A program made the position numbers and the translations under genes. Positions 56,443 through 64,000 of a stretch of DNA of 64,000 nt are shown here, piece after piece. The stretch lies in assembly GCA_026710155.1 (NCBI GenBank), contig JAPORQ010000006.1:1-64000 (forward strand). The letters are read 5' to 3'. Source of the stretch: Paracoccaceae bacterium. Its GTDB lineage: Bacteria; Pseudomonadota; Alphaproteobacteria; Rhodobacterales; Rhodobacteraceae. Below the pieces are notes generated by a model, which saw nothing but the letters and a program-made list of their open reading frames with translations, had not been told where the DNA came from and did not search any database. Each line of letters opens with the position of its first letter. Positions within the stretch are counted from its first letter, which is position 1.

Positions 56443-57213
56443 ATGATATGTTGGCGATGTATGAAATGTAACTTTATGACATTTGCCCCAAAGCGGGTAT
56501 ATCTGAATCTTCCAGGAAATTTTTTTTTCTTACTTGTATACCTTGGTTTAGGCATTCAACCACCGTTGTTTGCCGAGGAAATGTGGCATGGTTTAAGGGT
56601 CGCACCGGAAAACAGGTGTGCACCCTACGAGCGAAATGATTACAGTTATTCCCAAAGTGTGGAACTGGAAATCATAAGGTCAATGGACGGCAGGATTTAC
56701 TCACCTTACACAGGACGATACTTCAATTTTCGTACTCAAACGGACATCGAGCATATGGTTGCGACTTCGGAAGCCCATGATAGCGGTCTTTGTGCCAGAA
56801 GCAACAAGGTCAAGCGACAATTTGCCTCGGACTTGGATAACCTCACACTTGCCAGCCCGATAGTCAATCGCGAGCAAAAAAGTTATTTCGATGCTGCCGA
56901 ATGGCTACCGCAATTGAACAAATGCTGGTTTGTCCATCGTAATGTTCAGATCAGGTTGAAATATCAACTGACCATAGATCGAAAGGAAGCCAAGGCGATT
57001 GACAGGGTAATCGAGAACTGCGATTCCTTCGAAATGGTATTTCACGAAGGCACGCCTTATTCCCCCAAACCCACATCAGAATGGGACGAAAACGGTGATG
57101 GCAGGGTCACTTGCAATGAAGCAAGAAAGGCTGGGATCGCGCCGGTTTATGCAAATCATCCTGCTTACAAGTTCATGCGGGATGGAGACGGGGACGGGGT
57201 TGTCTGTGAGTAA
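56443..57213 (+). CDS. Secreted HNH-type nuclease candidate with Excalibur domain
   Basis: A signal-like segment (NFFFLLVYLGLGIQPPLFAE) precedes a GmrSD/DUF1524-like HNH region: DIEHMVATSEAHDSGLC, then LDNLTLASPIVNREQKSYFD. The C-terminus is an Excalibur calcium-binding domain (DENGDGRVTCNEAR, then RDGDGDGVVCE). The combination suggests an exported nuclease needing calcium. The start is uncertain: 56443 is used, but 56461 or 56476 would suit the signal peptide and an upstream ATG at 56323 is open. The stretch 55929-56442 otherwise holds nothing recognisable. Confidence 0.7.
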   Translation: MICWRCMKCNFMTFAPKRVYLNLPGNFFFLLVYLGLGIQPPLFAEEMWHGLRVAPENRCAPYERNDYSYSQSVELEIIRSMDGRIYSPYTGRYFNFRTQTDIEHMVATSEAHDSGLCARSNKVKRQFASDLDNLTLASPIVNREQKSYFDAAEWLPQLNKCWFVHRNVQIRLKYQLTIDRKEAKAIDRVIENCDSFEMVFHEGTPYSPKPTSEWDENGDGRVTCNEARKAGIAPVYANHPAYKFMRDGDGDGVVCE

Positions 57214-57215
57214 TA

Positions 57216-58523
57216 TCAGGAAGGCGTATCCGGCTGTCCAACGACGACAAACACCAGCTCTTCCGGACGAAAGAGGTTTTTGGCAACTTTGTTGATATCC
57301 TCCAGCTCAATTGCCTCAATCATATCATTCCTGTGCTTAACATAGGAGGCAGGTATGTTGTCCAATTGCATCCCGGCAAGGATTCCCGAAATGTCCTCAT
57401 TGGTCTTGAACCTCAAGTGATAGGATCCCTTCAGGTACATTTTTATCGTATCCAGCTCTTCCTGGGTTATACCCTCGTTGGCAATGCCGGCCCATTCCTG
57501 CCTGATGGCATCAATGGCCTCATTCACTGTTTCATTGGCAGTGGCCATGCTTCCAATGACCATTCCACCAGTTTGATAGGTCGAGAGAAATGAACTTATG
57601 CCATAGGTCAATCCAAGATCCACACGTAATTTCTTTTGCAACCGAGAATTGAAGCCCGACCTGCCAAATACCTCATTCAGGACATATGCCATCAGGAAAT
57701 CAGGGTCATTACGAATCAATCCCCTATGGCCAAATACTATTGTTGATTGGGGTGTTGGAAAATCTATGATCTCGACATGATCCTCCTGTGGCAATGAAAG
57801 TGTCGGGACATCAGGTGGAGTTGTATCTGACAACCCACCCAGCAGACCATCAAGGAGTTCACCTAACTGAACTGCTGTAATATCCCCAGCAGCGCCCACG
57901 ACAACTTTCCCCCTGACCAGCGCATTTTGGTAGGCGGAAACAATATCCTCACGGGTCAGATTGGCAACCGATGTTCTGTTGCCTTCCCGTTTGCGGTTCA
58001 AGGGATGGTCACCAAACATTATGTCAATGAAAGCATCAAAGGCAATTTCCTCGGGATCCTTTTCGTCGAAATCTATGTTTGTAAGGATTTGACCCCGAAC
58101 TCGTTCCATGGGTTCTGAAGCAAAACCTGGCTGCTCCAGGGCCTTTCTTAACAAGTCCACCGAGGGCTCAAGGTTCTCGGTAATCATTTGTGCTGAGACC
58201 ACAACCGATTCCTTGTAGGCATCAAAATCAAATCTTGCTCCCAACTCCTCAACCTCAATCTGAAATCCCACTGCATCAAGATTGTCAGTACCCTCTTCAA
58301 GCAACCCCATCATCATGTATGTCGAACCCTCTTTTCCAACGGGATCATGGACACTTCCAGTCAAGAAAAACATCTGCAGGGCAACGATGGGGTTTGAATG
58401 ATCTTCAACCAGCCAGACCTTGATACCATTTGGTGTTTCGAACTCCTGAATATCGACAGCAGCATTTAGACCTTGTATCAGCAATAGAAAGGAGACAACA
58501 ATGTAAGCAATCCTTTTGATCAT
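57216..58523 (-). CDS. M16-family protein, inactive partner
   Basis: A 435-residue M16 (pitrilysin-like) protein with a signal peptide (MIKRIAYIVVSFLLLIQGLN). Where active members have HxxEH, it reads GSTYMMMGLLEEGTD, so the zinc site is lost. In many proteobacteria such a protein is paired with an active M16 member and the two form a heterodimer. The start at 58523 overlaps the upstream protease gene (ATGA). Confidence 0.87.
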   Translation of the reverse strand: MIKRIAYIVVSFLLLIQGLNAAVDIQEFETPNGIKVWLVEDHSNPIVALQMFFLTGSVHDPVGKEGSTYMMMGLLEEGTDNLDAVGFQIEVEELGARFDFDAYKESVVVSAQMITENLEPSVDLLRKALEQPGFASEPMERVRGQILTNIDFDEKDPEEIAFDAFIDIMFGDHPLNRKREGNRTSVANLTREDIVSAYQNALVRGKVVVGAAGDITAVQLGELLDGLLGGLSDTTPPDVPTLSLPQEDHVEIIDFPTPQSTIVFGHRGLIRNDPDFLMAYVLNEVFGRSGFNSRLQKKLRVDLGLTYGISSFLSTYQTGGMVIGSMATANETVNEAIDAIRQEWAGIANEGITQEELDTIKMYLKGSYHLRFKTNEDISGILAGMQLDNIPASYVKHRNDMIEAIELEDINKVAKNLFRPEELVFVVVGQPDTPS

Positions 58524-59866
58524 TGTTCTGCACCCTCCTTGAGCAGCCATCCCGTAACCGAATTGTTTTTACTGAGCAGGATTTCGGCTGCTTTCAGGAC
58601 GCTTTCCTCATCCGTATTCAGTAATTGGCCTGTCCATGCTGCGGTTTGTTCAACAGTCAAGCCATTTACAAATCCGTTTCCATACTCCATGGCTGCATTC
58701 TTGGCATCATCCTGTGCATAGATCCTGGAATATTTTATCTGTTTTTTAATCCGGTCCAAATGATCCTTGTCAACACCCTCATCAAGAAAACCGGCAATGA
58801 CCTCATCCATTTTTGCCTCTGCTTCCTCAAGACCAACTCCTTCTGCCGGGACCACATACATATTTATGACAACCGGTCGAGTTACATCACCAACAAAGCC
58901 GGCACCGGTGTAGGTGGCAATCTTTTCCTGAACCGTTAGTTTCTCACCCAATATGGAAGTAATGCCACTTCCTCCAAGGACCTCGACCATCAAGGCAATG
59001 GCGGCAAGGTTTTCTTCGTCAGAGGCAATTTCTCTTGGTACATAGTATTTTCGGAATACATATTCTGTCGAAACCCTGGGGTCCCTGAACCAGACGCGTC
59101 GTTCAGCCATGTGGGGTGGTTCAAGCAGTTTGGGGCCTCTCTCGAAATCATCGGGTGACTCCAGATGACCGAAATGTTTCCTGGCCAGTTCAAGGACCTG
59201 ATCGGGATAAACATCTCCACTTACCACCAATGTTGCATTCCTGGGGTGATAATATTTTTTGTAAAATGATTTTGCATCCTCCAGGGTAAGGCTGCGCATT
59301 TCATGTTCCCATCCGATTGTGGGGATTCCATAAGGATGATTTTGAAACAGCGCGGCGGACATTTGTTCATGCAAGAGACTGGAGGGGTTGGAATCAACTC
59401 TTTGCTTTCGTTCTTCCAGTATTACATCTCTTTCACGCAAAACGAGTTCGGGTTTGAAAGTCAGATTTACCATGCGATCTGCTTCAAGTTCCATTACTTG
59501 TTCCAGGTGCTCAATTGATACTTCCACAATATAACCTGATCCCTCCTGATTGGTGAAAGCATTGTTAAATCCACCCATGAGTTTGATTCGGTTGTCAAAT
59601 TCGCCTGCTTCCGTTGTTTTCGTTCCCTCAAACATCAGGTGTTCCACGAAATGGGTGAGTCCTGATTTGCCTGGCGGATCATCCGATGCTCCGACATCAT
59701 ACCAGAGAATATGGTTGACAATCGGTGCCCGGTGATTTTCTATCACGATTATTTTCAATCCATTGTCCAGCTCGAATTGGGACAGGTTTTCCGGCACCTC
59801 CATTGCGCCAACATGTGAGGCGTACCAAAATAAAATGCCAATGAGTGTGAATGTTCTGTGTGCCAT
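58520..59866 (-). CDS. M16-family zinc protease, active partner
   Basis: A 448-residue protease with signal peptide (MAHRTFTLIGILFWYASHVG). The zinc motif HFVEH in SGLTHFVEHLMFEGT is intact, with the downstream Glu region in RERDVILEERKQR. It is translationally coupled to the inactive partner and probably acts in the periplasm. Confidence 0.92.
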   Translation of the reverse strand: MAHRTFTLIGILFWYASHVGAMEVPENLSQFELDNGLKIIVIENHRAPIVNHILWYDVGASDDPPGKSGLTHFVEHLMFEGTKTTEAGEFDNRIKLMGGFNNAFTNQEGSGYIVEVSIEHLEQVMELEADRMVNLTFKPELVLRERDVILEERKQRVDSNPSSLLHEQMSAALFQNHPYGIPTIGWEHEMRSLTLEDAKSFYKKYYHPRNATLVVSGDVYPDQVLELARKHFGHLESPDDFERGPKLLEPPHMAERRVWFRDPRVSTEYVFRKYYVPREIASDEENLAAIALMVEVLGGSGITSILGEKLTVQEKIATYTGAGFVGDVTRPVVINMYVVPAEGVGLEEAEAKMDEVIAGFLDEGVDKDHLDRIKKQIKYSRIYAQDDAKNAAMEYGNGFVNGLTVEQTAAWTGQLLNTDEESVLKAAEILLSKNNSVTGWLLKEGAEQ

Positions 59867-59959
59867 GTTTCCTTCACCTGATCTAAATTCAGATGTGGAT
59901 TATTGTAGTTCGTCCAATCAAATTGGGAAATAACAATTTGGTTAATGCAAAGTGCCGGC

Positions 59960-60454
59960 CTAGGGAATTACACCTTCAGACCTAAGCCGTTGATATTCTT
60001 CCCTGCTATCCAGAGCCATGAAGGAATAGGCTGCAAAATAGACATTGATATTGGCCAATCTTTCCAGTGGTTTGGCTTGGTTTCTACGTCGAAATTCCAA
60101 ATCTTCCGCGGCCAGAATTCCCCTGATATCACCATCAGCGCCCATCCTTTGGGTATAAAGCAACAAATCACTGTCCCGATCTGGAATTCGACCATCCACT
60201 TTTTCTTCGCCATCTGAACCGAGCAAACGAATTATATCCTCATTGGGTTGGGGATCAGCAGCATTTCGTGTGGTACCAGGCGGGGCCAAGGCTGCTATGC
60301 TTTCGGGTTTCTCAATAGGTTCGTATACTACCAGCGTCAATTCATCCGGGGCTCCCCTCGATTTATGGAATACCAATTCCGGTTCAGAGTTATTTCTCGA
60401 ACACCCTCCCAGAGCGATCGAAATTACAACCAAAAAACACAACCCCTTGTTCAT
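59960..60454 (-). CDS. Lipoprotein, DUF3035-like
   Basis: The start at 60454 gives a lipoprotein signal (MNKGLCFLVVISIALGGCSR) with lipobox LGGC and GGGGACAG upstream. The 164-residue protein has the DUF3035-like features FHKSRGAPDELTLVVYEPIE and LAPPGTTRN. It lies just after lspA, the signal peptidase that would process it, and before the M16 genes, a recurrent alphaproteobacterial order. Confidence 0.75.
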   Translation of the reverse strand: MNKGLCFLVVISIALGGCSRNNSEPELVFHKSRGAPDELTLVVYEPIEKPESIAALAPPGTTRNAADPQPNEDIIRLLGSDGEEKVDGRIPDRDSDLLLYTQRMGADGDIRGILAAEDLEFRRRNQAKPLERLANINVYFAAYSFMALDSREEYQRLRSEGVIP

Positions 60455-60488
60455 TTTCTGTCCCCAAATGAATTTGTTCTTTATCGAG

Positions 60489-60992
60489 TTAGTTAGATTT
60501 ACTGTGTTTGTTACCGAAAAACAGCAGTAATCCCAGTCCGAAAAATATAGCAGTATCTGCAACATTAAAGGAATATGGATTTTTTATCCCACAACATGTG
60601 ATATTAAGATAATCCATTACAGCACCATAAATGATCCTGTCAATCGTATTTCCCAAGGCACCGCCGGTTATGAGTCCTATCGAGAGAAACATAACCCAGT
60701 TTTTTTCCTGTTTAAAGGCATAAATGTAAAAACATGCAACAATTACGAGTGCCAATGCTATCCAGATATATCGTGTCAGTTCACCGCCACCACCAAACAA
60801 ACCAAAATTTATTCCCTCATTCCAGGCTAGATGAAAATTCAGGATTGTTGGTATGACAACCATTCTGCGGATAGATTCCAGATCCAAAACATAGTAGATC
60901 AAATATTTGGTAAATTGATCAATACCTAAGGTGAGCAGAGAAATTGAAAACAAATGTCCCATCAATTTGATCTCTAGAAATCGTCCTGTCAT
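60489..60992 (-). CDS. lspA: Lipoprotein signal peptidase
   Basis: A 167-residue membrane aspartyl peptidase that cleaves lipoprotein signal peptides. The two catalytic Asp lie in GNTIDRIIYG and NVADTAIFFG. Four hydrophobic segments are visible. The start may be 60992 (used here, 8 bases after the heparinase-like stop) or the internal ATG at 60962. Confidence 0.95.
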   Translation of the reverse strand: MTGRFLEIKLMGHLFSISLLTLGIDQFTKYLIYYVLDLESIRRMVVIPTILNFHLAWNEGINFGLFGGGGELTRYIWIALALVIVACFYIYAFKQEKNWVMFLSIGLITGGALGNTIDRIIYGAVMDYLNITCCGIKNPYSFNVADTAIFFGLGLLLFFGNKHSKSN

Positions 60993-61000
60993 TCAGTCCA

Positions 61001-62755
61001 TCAGGACACATCACCTGTGAGAAGGTTTTGATCAGTGCTATACTCAATCTTTTTCAATTTCCATCGTTGAATGGACCTTTTTCCCTTGGTTGAACCAGAT
61101 ATTTGTATCAAGTTGGTGGGAATTATTTTTGAATTTATTGTATCCAGGTAAATCCCTTCATTCCAAACCAACGTCCCATTACCCTCATACTGAAAATCCC
61201 AAACTTCTCCTTGCGGCAAAACAAACTGAAGGGACATGCTTTGTTCTGACCATTCCGGTACGACATCCGGATGCAAGTTAAAACTGATTGTATAGGAAGC
61301 ATCATTGTGCAAACCCGCTTCATTCGGGATAAGCGTATCGGATCCAATAACCTTGTTGCCAAGCGAATCCATCCTGATTTCTCTTCGGTGATAATATCCA
61401 AAATCAGTTGCAAAGGCATCATGCTGGGAAGTCAGGATTTGATATCCCCTTTCCCTTTTCAGTTCGTTGAAACTACTCCTCACATCCTCTTCTTCATTTA
61501 GATTCTGGGAAGGATTCCCGTCCACTGTCCTGGTGTCTGTAATCTGGAGGTTACAATGAGAGTTTAAGAATTGCGTTTGGTATTCAGCGGTTTTTTCCAA
61601 ATTCTCTTCAAAACCCACATTCACGCAAAGGGGTGTGAAATTGGAAGTAAGTTCAAAGGTATTTTGCGTTGATAATGCCGATTGGATGGTTCTGGTTTGT
61701 GGGGGAGGAGCGACATCAATTATCAGGCTGGTTGAACCCAATTGCAATTTCCTATACCCAAGTCCCTTTGATACAGTTGAATTGTCCTTGCGGGTCAGAG
61801 CATTTATGGTCTGGCTGACGAGATGGGAAGGCGTATCCCTGCCGCCGTGAAAGCGAGCCAATTTCCCATTGTAGTGGCAGATCACACTTAAGGATTTGCC
61901 AATTCTGGTGGCTAATCTTTCCATTTCGGCTGGTAATTCCGTTGCATTTTCATCTGCAAGTTCAATAACCCAATTGAGTATTATCCCGTAGATAAGAAAT
62001 TCCTGAGGATTGCGGGTTAGAAAACTGCCATCTTCCGGGAATTGGTTTTCGATCTTTTTACACAATCGTCGATAATGCCGATCCATTTCACCCGGCTTTT
62101 TCCTCAGAAAGAATCCTGCATGGATCAGTCCCATCAATGCTTCAACATATAAAGTCGGTTCCTTTATGGAACTCATAAAATATTTAAGGTGCGAGTACTG
62201 GTGTTGAACGGAGCCTGCAAAATTCCTCTCAAAATCCAGATCCACCCCTGTCAGGTATATCCAATGGTTTCTCAACAACCAGGTCAACCTCCTCCCGACA
62301 ACTTCAGGTGCCCAACCCAAACCCGTGCCACTGCCAAATTTGATTAACCAATCCCGGATCAAATTCTGGGCCATGTTTCTGGCTTCGACCGCACCGACCG
62401 ATGCCAAATCACCAAGCCATTGGAAACTGTGCAACCTAACCTGCAATATGGGATTTCTTGCAGCAATGGACCAGAACATGGAGTCATTAAAGACAACCCT
62501 TTCTCCATCAAACAGGAATCTGTTTTGAAGCAGGGCATGGCCTGCTTGCTCCGACCCATGTGATCTGACAGGAAATAGGTTGGGCTTGAAATCTTCTTGT
62601 AGTGACGTAAAAGCCAGTTTAGTCATGCGACCCAACCACCATTTTTTCCTATGGATTGTAGGCCAGAAACCATCATGTGAAAAATCAAATTGGTTAGAGT
62701 AGGTATTATGAAGGGTTAACTGCTTGGTCATGCTTAAATGAAACATAAAATTCAA
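61001..62755 (-). CDS. Heparinase II/III-like protein
   Basis: A 584-residue protein. The N-terminal alpha-helical part (about 130-330: WAPEVVGRRLTWLLRNHWIY, PEDGSFLTRNPQEF) and the C-terminal beta-rich part (KVIGSDTLI, LHPDVVPEW) match the heparinase II/III-like proteins widespread in alphaproteobacteria. Their substrate is not known. The start is uncertain; an internal Met near residue 44 is possible. Confidence 0.82.
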   Translation of the reverse strand: MNFMFHLSMTKQLTLHNTYSNQFDFSHDGFWPTIHRKKWWLGRMTKLAFTSLQEDFKPNLFPVRSHGSEQAGHALLQNRFLFDGERVVFNDSMFWSIAARNPILQVRLHSFQWLGDLASVGAVEARNMAQNLIRDWLIKFGSGTGLGWAPEVVGRRLTWLLRNHWIYLTGVDLDFERNFAGSVQHQYSHLKYFMSSIKEPTLYVEALMGLIHAGFFLRKKPGEMDRHYRRLCKKIENQFPEDGSFLTRNPQEFLIYGIILNWVIELADENATELPAEMERLATRIGKSLSVICHYNGKLARFHGGRDTPSHLVSQTINALTRKDNSTVSKGLGYRKLQLGSTSLIIDVAPPPQTRTIQSALSTQNTFELTSNFTPLCVNVGFEENLEKTAEYQTQFLNSHCNLQITDTRTVDGNPSQNLNEEEDVRSSFNELKRERGYQILTSQHDAFATDFGYYHRREIRMDSLGNKVIGSDTLIPNEAGLHNDASYTISFNLHPDVVPEWSEQSMSLQFVLPQGEVWDFQYEGNGTLVWNEGIYLDTINSKIIPTNLIQISGSTKGKRSIQRWKLKKIEYSTDQNLLTGDVS

Positions 62756-62858
62756 TAGTGTGAAATAGATAAGATTTCTGTATTGAAGATACAGGACAAC
62801 CGGCCAACAAATTTCGGTTTCAAATCCAAACTTTATATATTTCTATATGAATGTTGGT

Positions 62859-63959
62859 TCACTTAAATTTAATGAGCTTTTCGATTTCAATCTTTTGCTT
62901 TAAAGAATTCAATCTCTTCCAGGGAATCAGTTTATTATGTTGCAGCATTCCGACAACTATTCCTGGAGCGATTCCTATTTCCCTTGCGAATTTCTTAATC
63001 GCAACTTCATTATAAGTCGAATATTTTGTTAGTTCATCCCAGTTTTTGCTTGGAACAAGAAATTTTGAAGCCCATCCGTTAGCCTCAACTTCCAATGAAA
63101 CCAATTCTTCAGCATTATTTTCCAATTCCTCAACAAATACTGCTTTCTTGCTGTGCAGCAATATATGGGCGACTTCATGAAAAAAGCTGAACCAGAAATG
63201 ATCATTGGTTTTGTGTCTACCAGTAACCTGAATAATTGCCTTTCGCGGAGTTAACCATCGGGCCGTGCCACTGAGGGCAATTTTTGGTAAGGCGGGTGTT
63301 AATACAAATGCTACCCCCGCTTCATTACAAGTTTTTATTATTTCATTCAGGTTTTTCTCAATTGGTTGTCTTGTTAATCCACGAATGTTCTTTGCAGCTT
63401 TCAGGAATTTACCCTTATCGTAGTCTTTGCAGTCCTGAGAATCGGCTTCGATTTCGCCAATTCTAAGCCATGTTGCCAAAGCTACCTCATCACTCTCGAA
63501 ACTCATTGAATGTCTATAGGCTACATTCATCTCACCATACTTATTGTTCCAACCATCGATTGATCCCACCGCAAAAAATTTAAGAAGTTTTGAAACGGCA
63601 TCAATTTTAGACTCTGGCTTGGTAAAAAATCCTCGCTTAACCAGTTCGTTAGTCGGGAATGATTTTTGCCAATTCTCGGCAATATCAGCCTCCACTTTTA
63701 ATGCCAGATGGCTTCGATAATCAGATTCCATCCGATTCCATATTTCTGCAACTATTCCAGTTGTCCTTTCAAATTGAATCGCTGTTTCAGTATCTATAGG
63801 GGCTTTACCTGAAATTATCTCACTAATTAGTTTGGGACTGCGTCCACACCTTCTTGCAAATTCTGCCTGTGAACACTTATTATCCTCTAAAGTGATCTCA
63901 AGAAACCACCCTGGACGGACAGCATAATCTGGATTAAATTGACTATTGGTAATACTCAT
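62859..63959 (-). CDS. XRE-ImmA/IrrE fusion antitoxin (HigA-like)
   Basis: A 366-residue protein. The N-terminus carries an XRE helix-turn-helix (SQAEFARRCGRSPKLISEII, about 32-51, followed by KAPIDTETAIQFERTTGIVA). The C-terminal part carries an ImmA/IrrE peptidase motif HEVAHILLH (HExxH). Plain HigA antitoxins are about 100 residues, so this is the long fused form. It starts 3 bases after the stop of an upstream RelE/HigB-like gene. Confidence 0.85.
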   Translation of the reverse strand: MSITNSQFNPDYAVRPGWFLEITLEDNKCSQAEFARRCGRSPKLISEIISGKAPIDTETAIQFERTTGIVAEIWNRMESDYRSHLALKVEADIAENWQKSFPTNELVKRGFFTKPESKIDAVSKLLKFFAVGSIDGWNNKYGEMNVAYRHSMSFESDEVALATWLRIGEIEADSQDCKDYDKGKFLKAAKNIRGLTRQPIEKNLNEIIKTCNEAGVAFVLTPALPKIALSGTARWLTPRKAIIQVTGRHKTNDHFWFSFFHEVAHILLHSKKAVFVEELENNAEELVSLEVEANGWASKFLVPSKNWDELTKYSTYNEVAIKKFAREIGIAPGIVVGMLQHNKLIPWKRLNSLKQKIEIEKLIKFK

Positions 63960-63962
63960 TTT

Positions 63963-64000
63963 TCATTTCCCTCGGTGGTAGTTTACAATTTCCAGAATTG
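63963..64000 (-). CDS. 3' end of a HigB/RelE-like toxin (cut by window edge)
   Basis: The frame entering from the right edge ends ILEIVNYHRGK followed by TGA (63963-63965). The EIVNYH ending matches the C-terminus of HigB-type toxins. It precedes the XRE-ImmA gene by 3 bases, as in higBA modules. Only about 11 residues are visible, so the call rests on context. Confidence 0.5.
   Translation of the reverse strand, partial: ILEIVNYHRGK

Noticed and set aside
1-64000. tRNA, rRNA genes or CRISPR arrays
   Set aside because: No T-arm-like GTTCRAATC context with a cloverleaf, no rRNA-like stretches and no regularly spaced short repeats were noticed by eye.

Overview
The window looks like a chromosome segment of a free-living, heterotrophic, fairly low-GC alphaproteobacterium, probably marine. 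This rests on the gene families and neighbourhoods: a heparinase-like gene, lspA, a DUF3035-type lipoprotein and a paired M16 protease set in one run; an endonuclease-type MutL; and many periplasmic-binding-protein ABC transporters together with enzymes for methylated amines. The genus cannot be read from the sequence. No rRNA, tRNA or CRISPR array was found. The first ~250 bases are much GC-richer than the rest and hold only the 3' end of an unrecognised gene.

Layout. 0.8-8.5 kb is mostly housekeeping: an FMN alpha-hydroxyacid oxidase, trpA, a VOC protein, ychF, ileS, truA. 8.5-10 kb is a carnitine-degradation pair (thioesterase and L-carnitine dehydrogenase). 10-14.8 kb is a YhaN/YhaO (Rad50/Mre11-like) DNA-repair pair. 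14.9-15.6 kb is a HEPN-like two-gene module. 15.8-19.7 kb holds a small-molecule kinase with an enolase paralogue that lacks a catalytic His, and a non-pyrrolysine MttB-family methyltransferase. 20-23.3 kb is a sugar ABC transporter with an 18-base perfect palindrome before the binding-protein gene. 23.5-25.4 kb is a small accessory locus: a RAMA-like protein, a DUF3800 protein and downstream sequences with strong RNA-like structure. 25.8-28.2 kb is an FAD/folate-type dimethylglycine-oxidase relative.

28.2-37.8 kb is an inserted segment flanked by a 242-base direct repeat. The repeat covers the 3' end of mutL plus the end of the FAD oxidoreductase, so the left copy is a mutL fragment. The insert carries a MITE-like element, an SDR dehydrogenase, a complete sugar/polyol ABC transporter, a cytoplasmic winged-helix regulator fused to a solute-binding-protein domain, and a decayed IS1634-type transposase. 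Intact mutL follows, then a RelE/ParE-type toxin-antitoxin pair.

40.5-52.7 kb is a LacI-type regulator with two operator-like palindromes and a divergent run of eleven genes: a 3-hydroxyisobutyrate-dehydrogenase-type enzyme, a five-gene branched-chain-amino-acid-type ABC importer, a glutathione transferase, an M24 protein with a changed metal site, E1 alpha and E1 beta of a 2-oxoacid dehydrogenase, and a lipoyl protein lacking a normal E2 catalytic domain. It reads as one uptake-plus-oxidation pathway for an unknown substrate. 53-56 kb holds a SAF-domain oxidoreductase and an amino-acid-type permease and binding protein without an ATPase. 56.4-62.8 kb is envelope-related: a secreted HNH/Excalibur nuclease candidate, an active/inactive M16 pair, a lipoprotein, lspA and a heparinase-like protein. 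The window ends in a higBA-like toxin-antitoxin module with a large XRE-ImmA antitoxin; the toxin is cut by the window edge.
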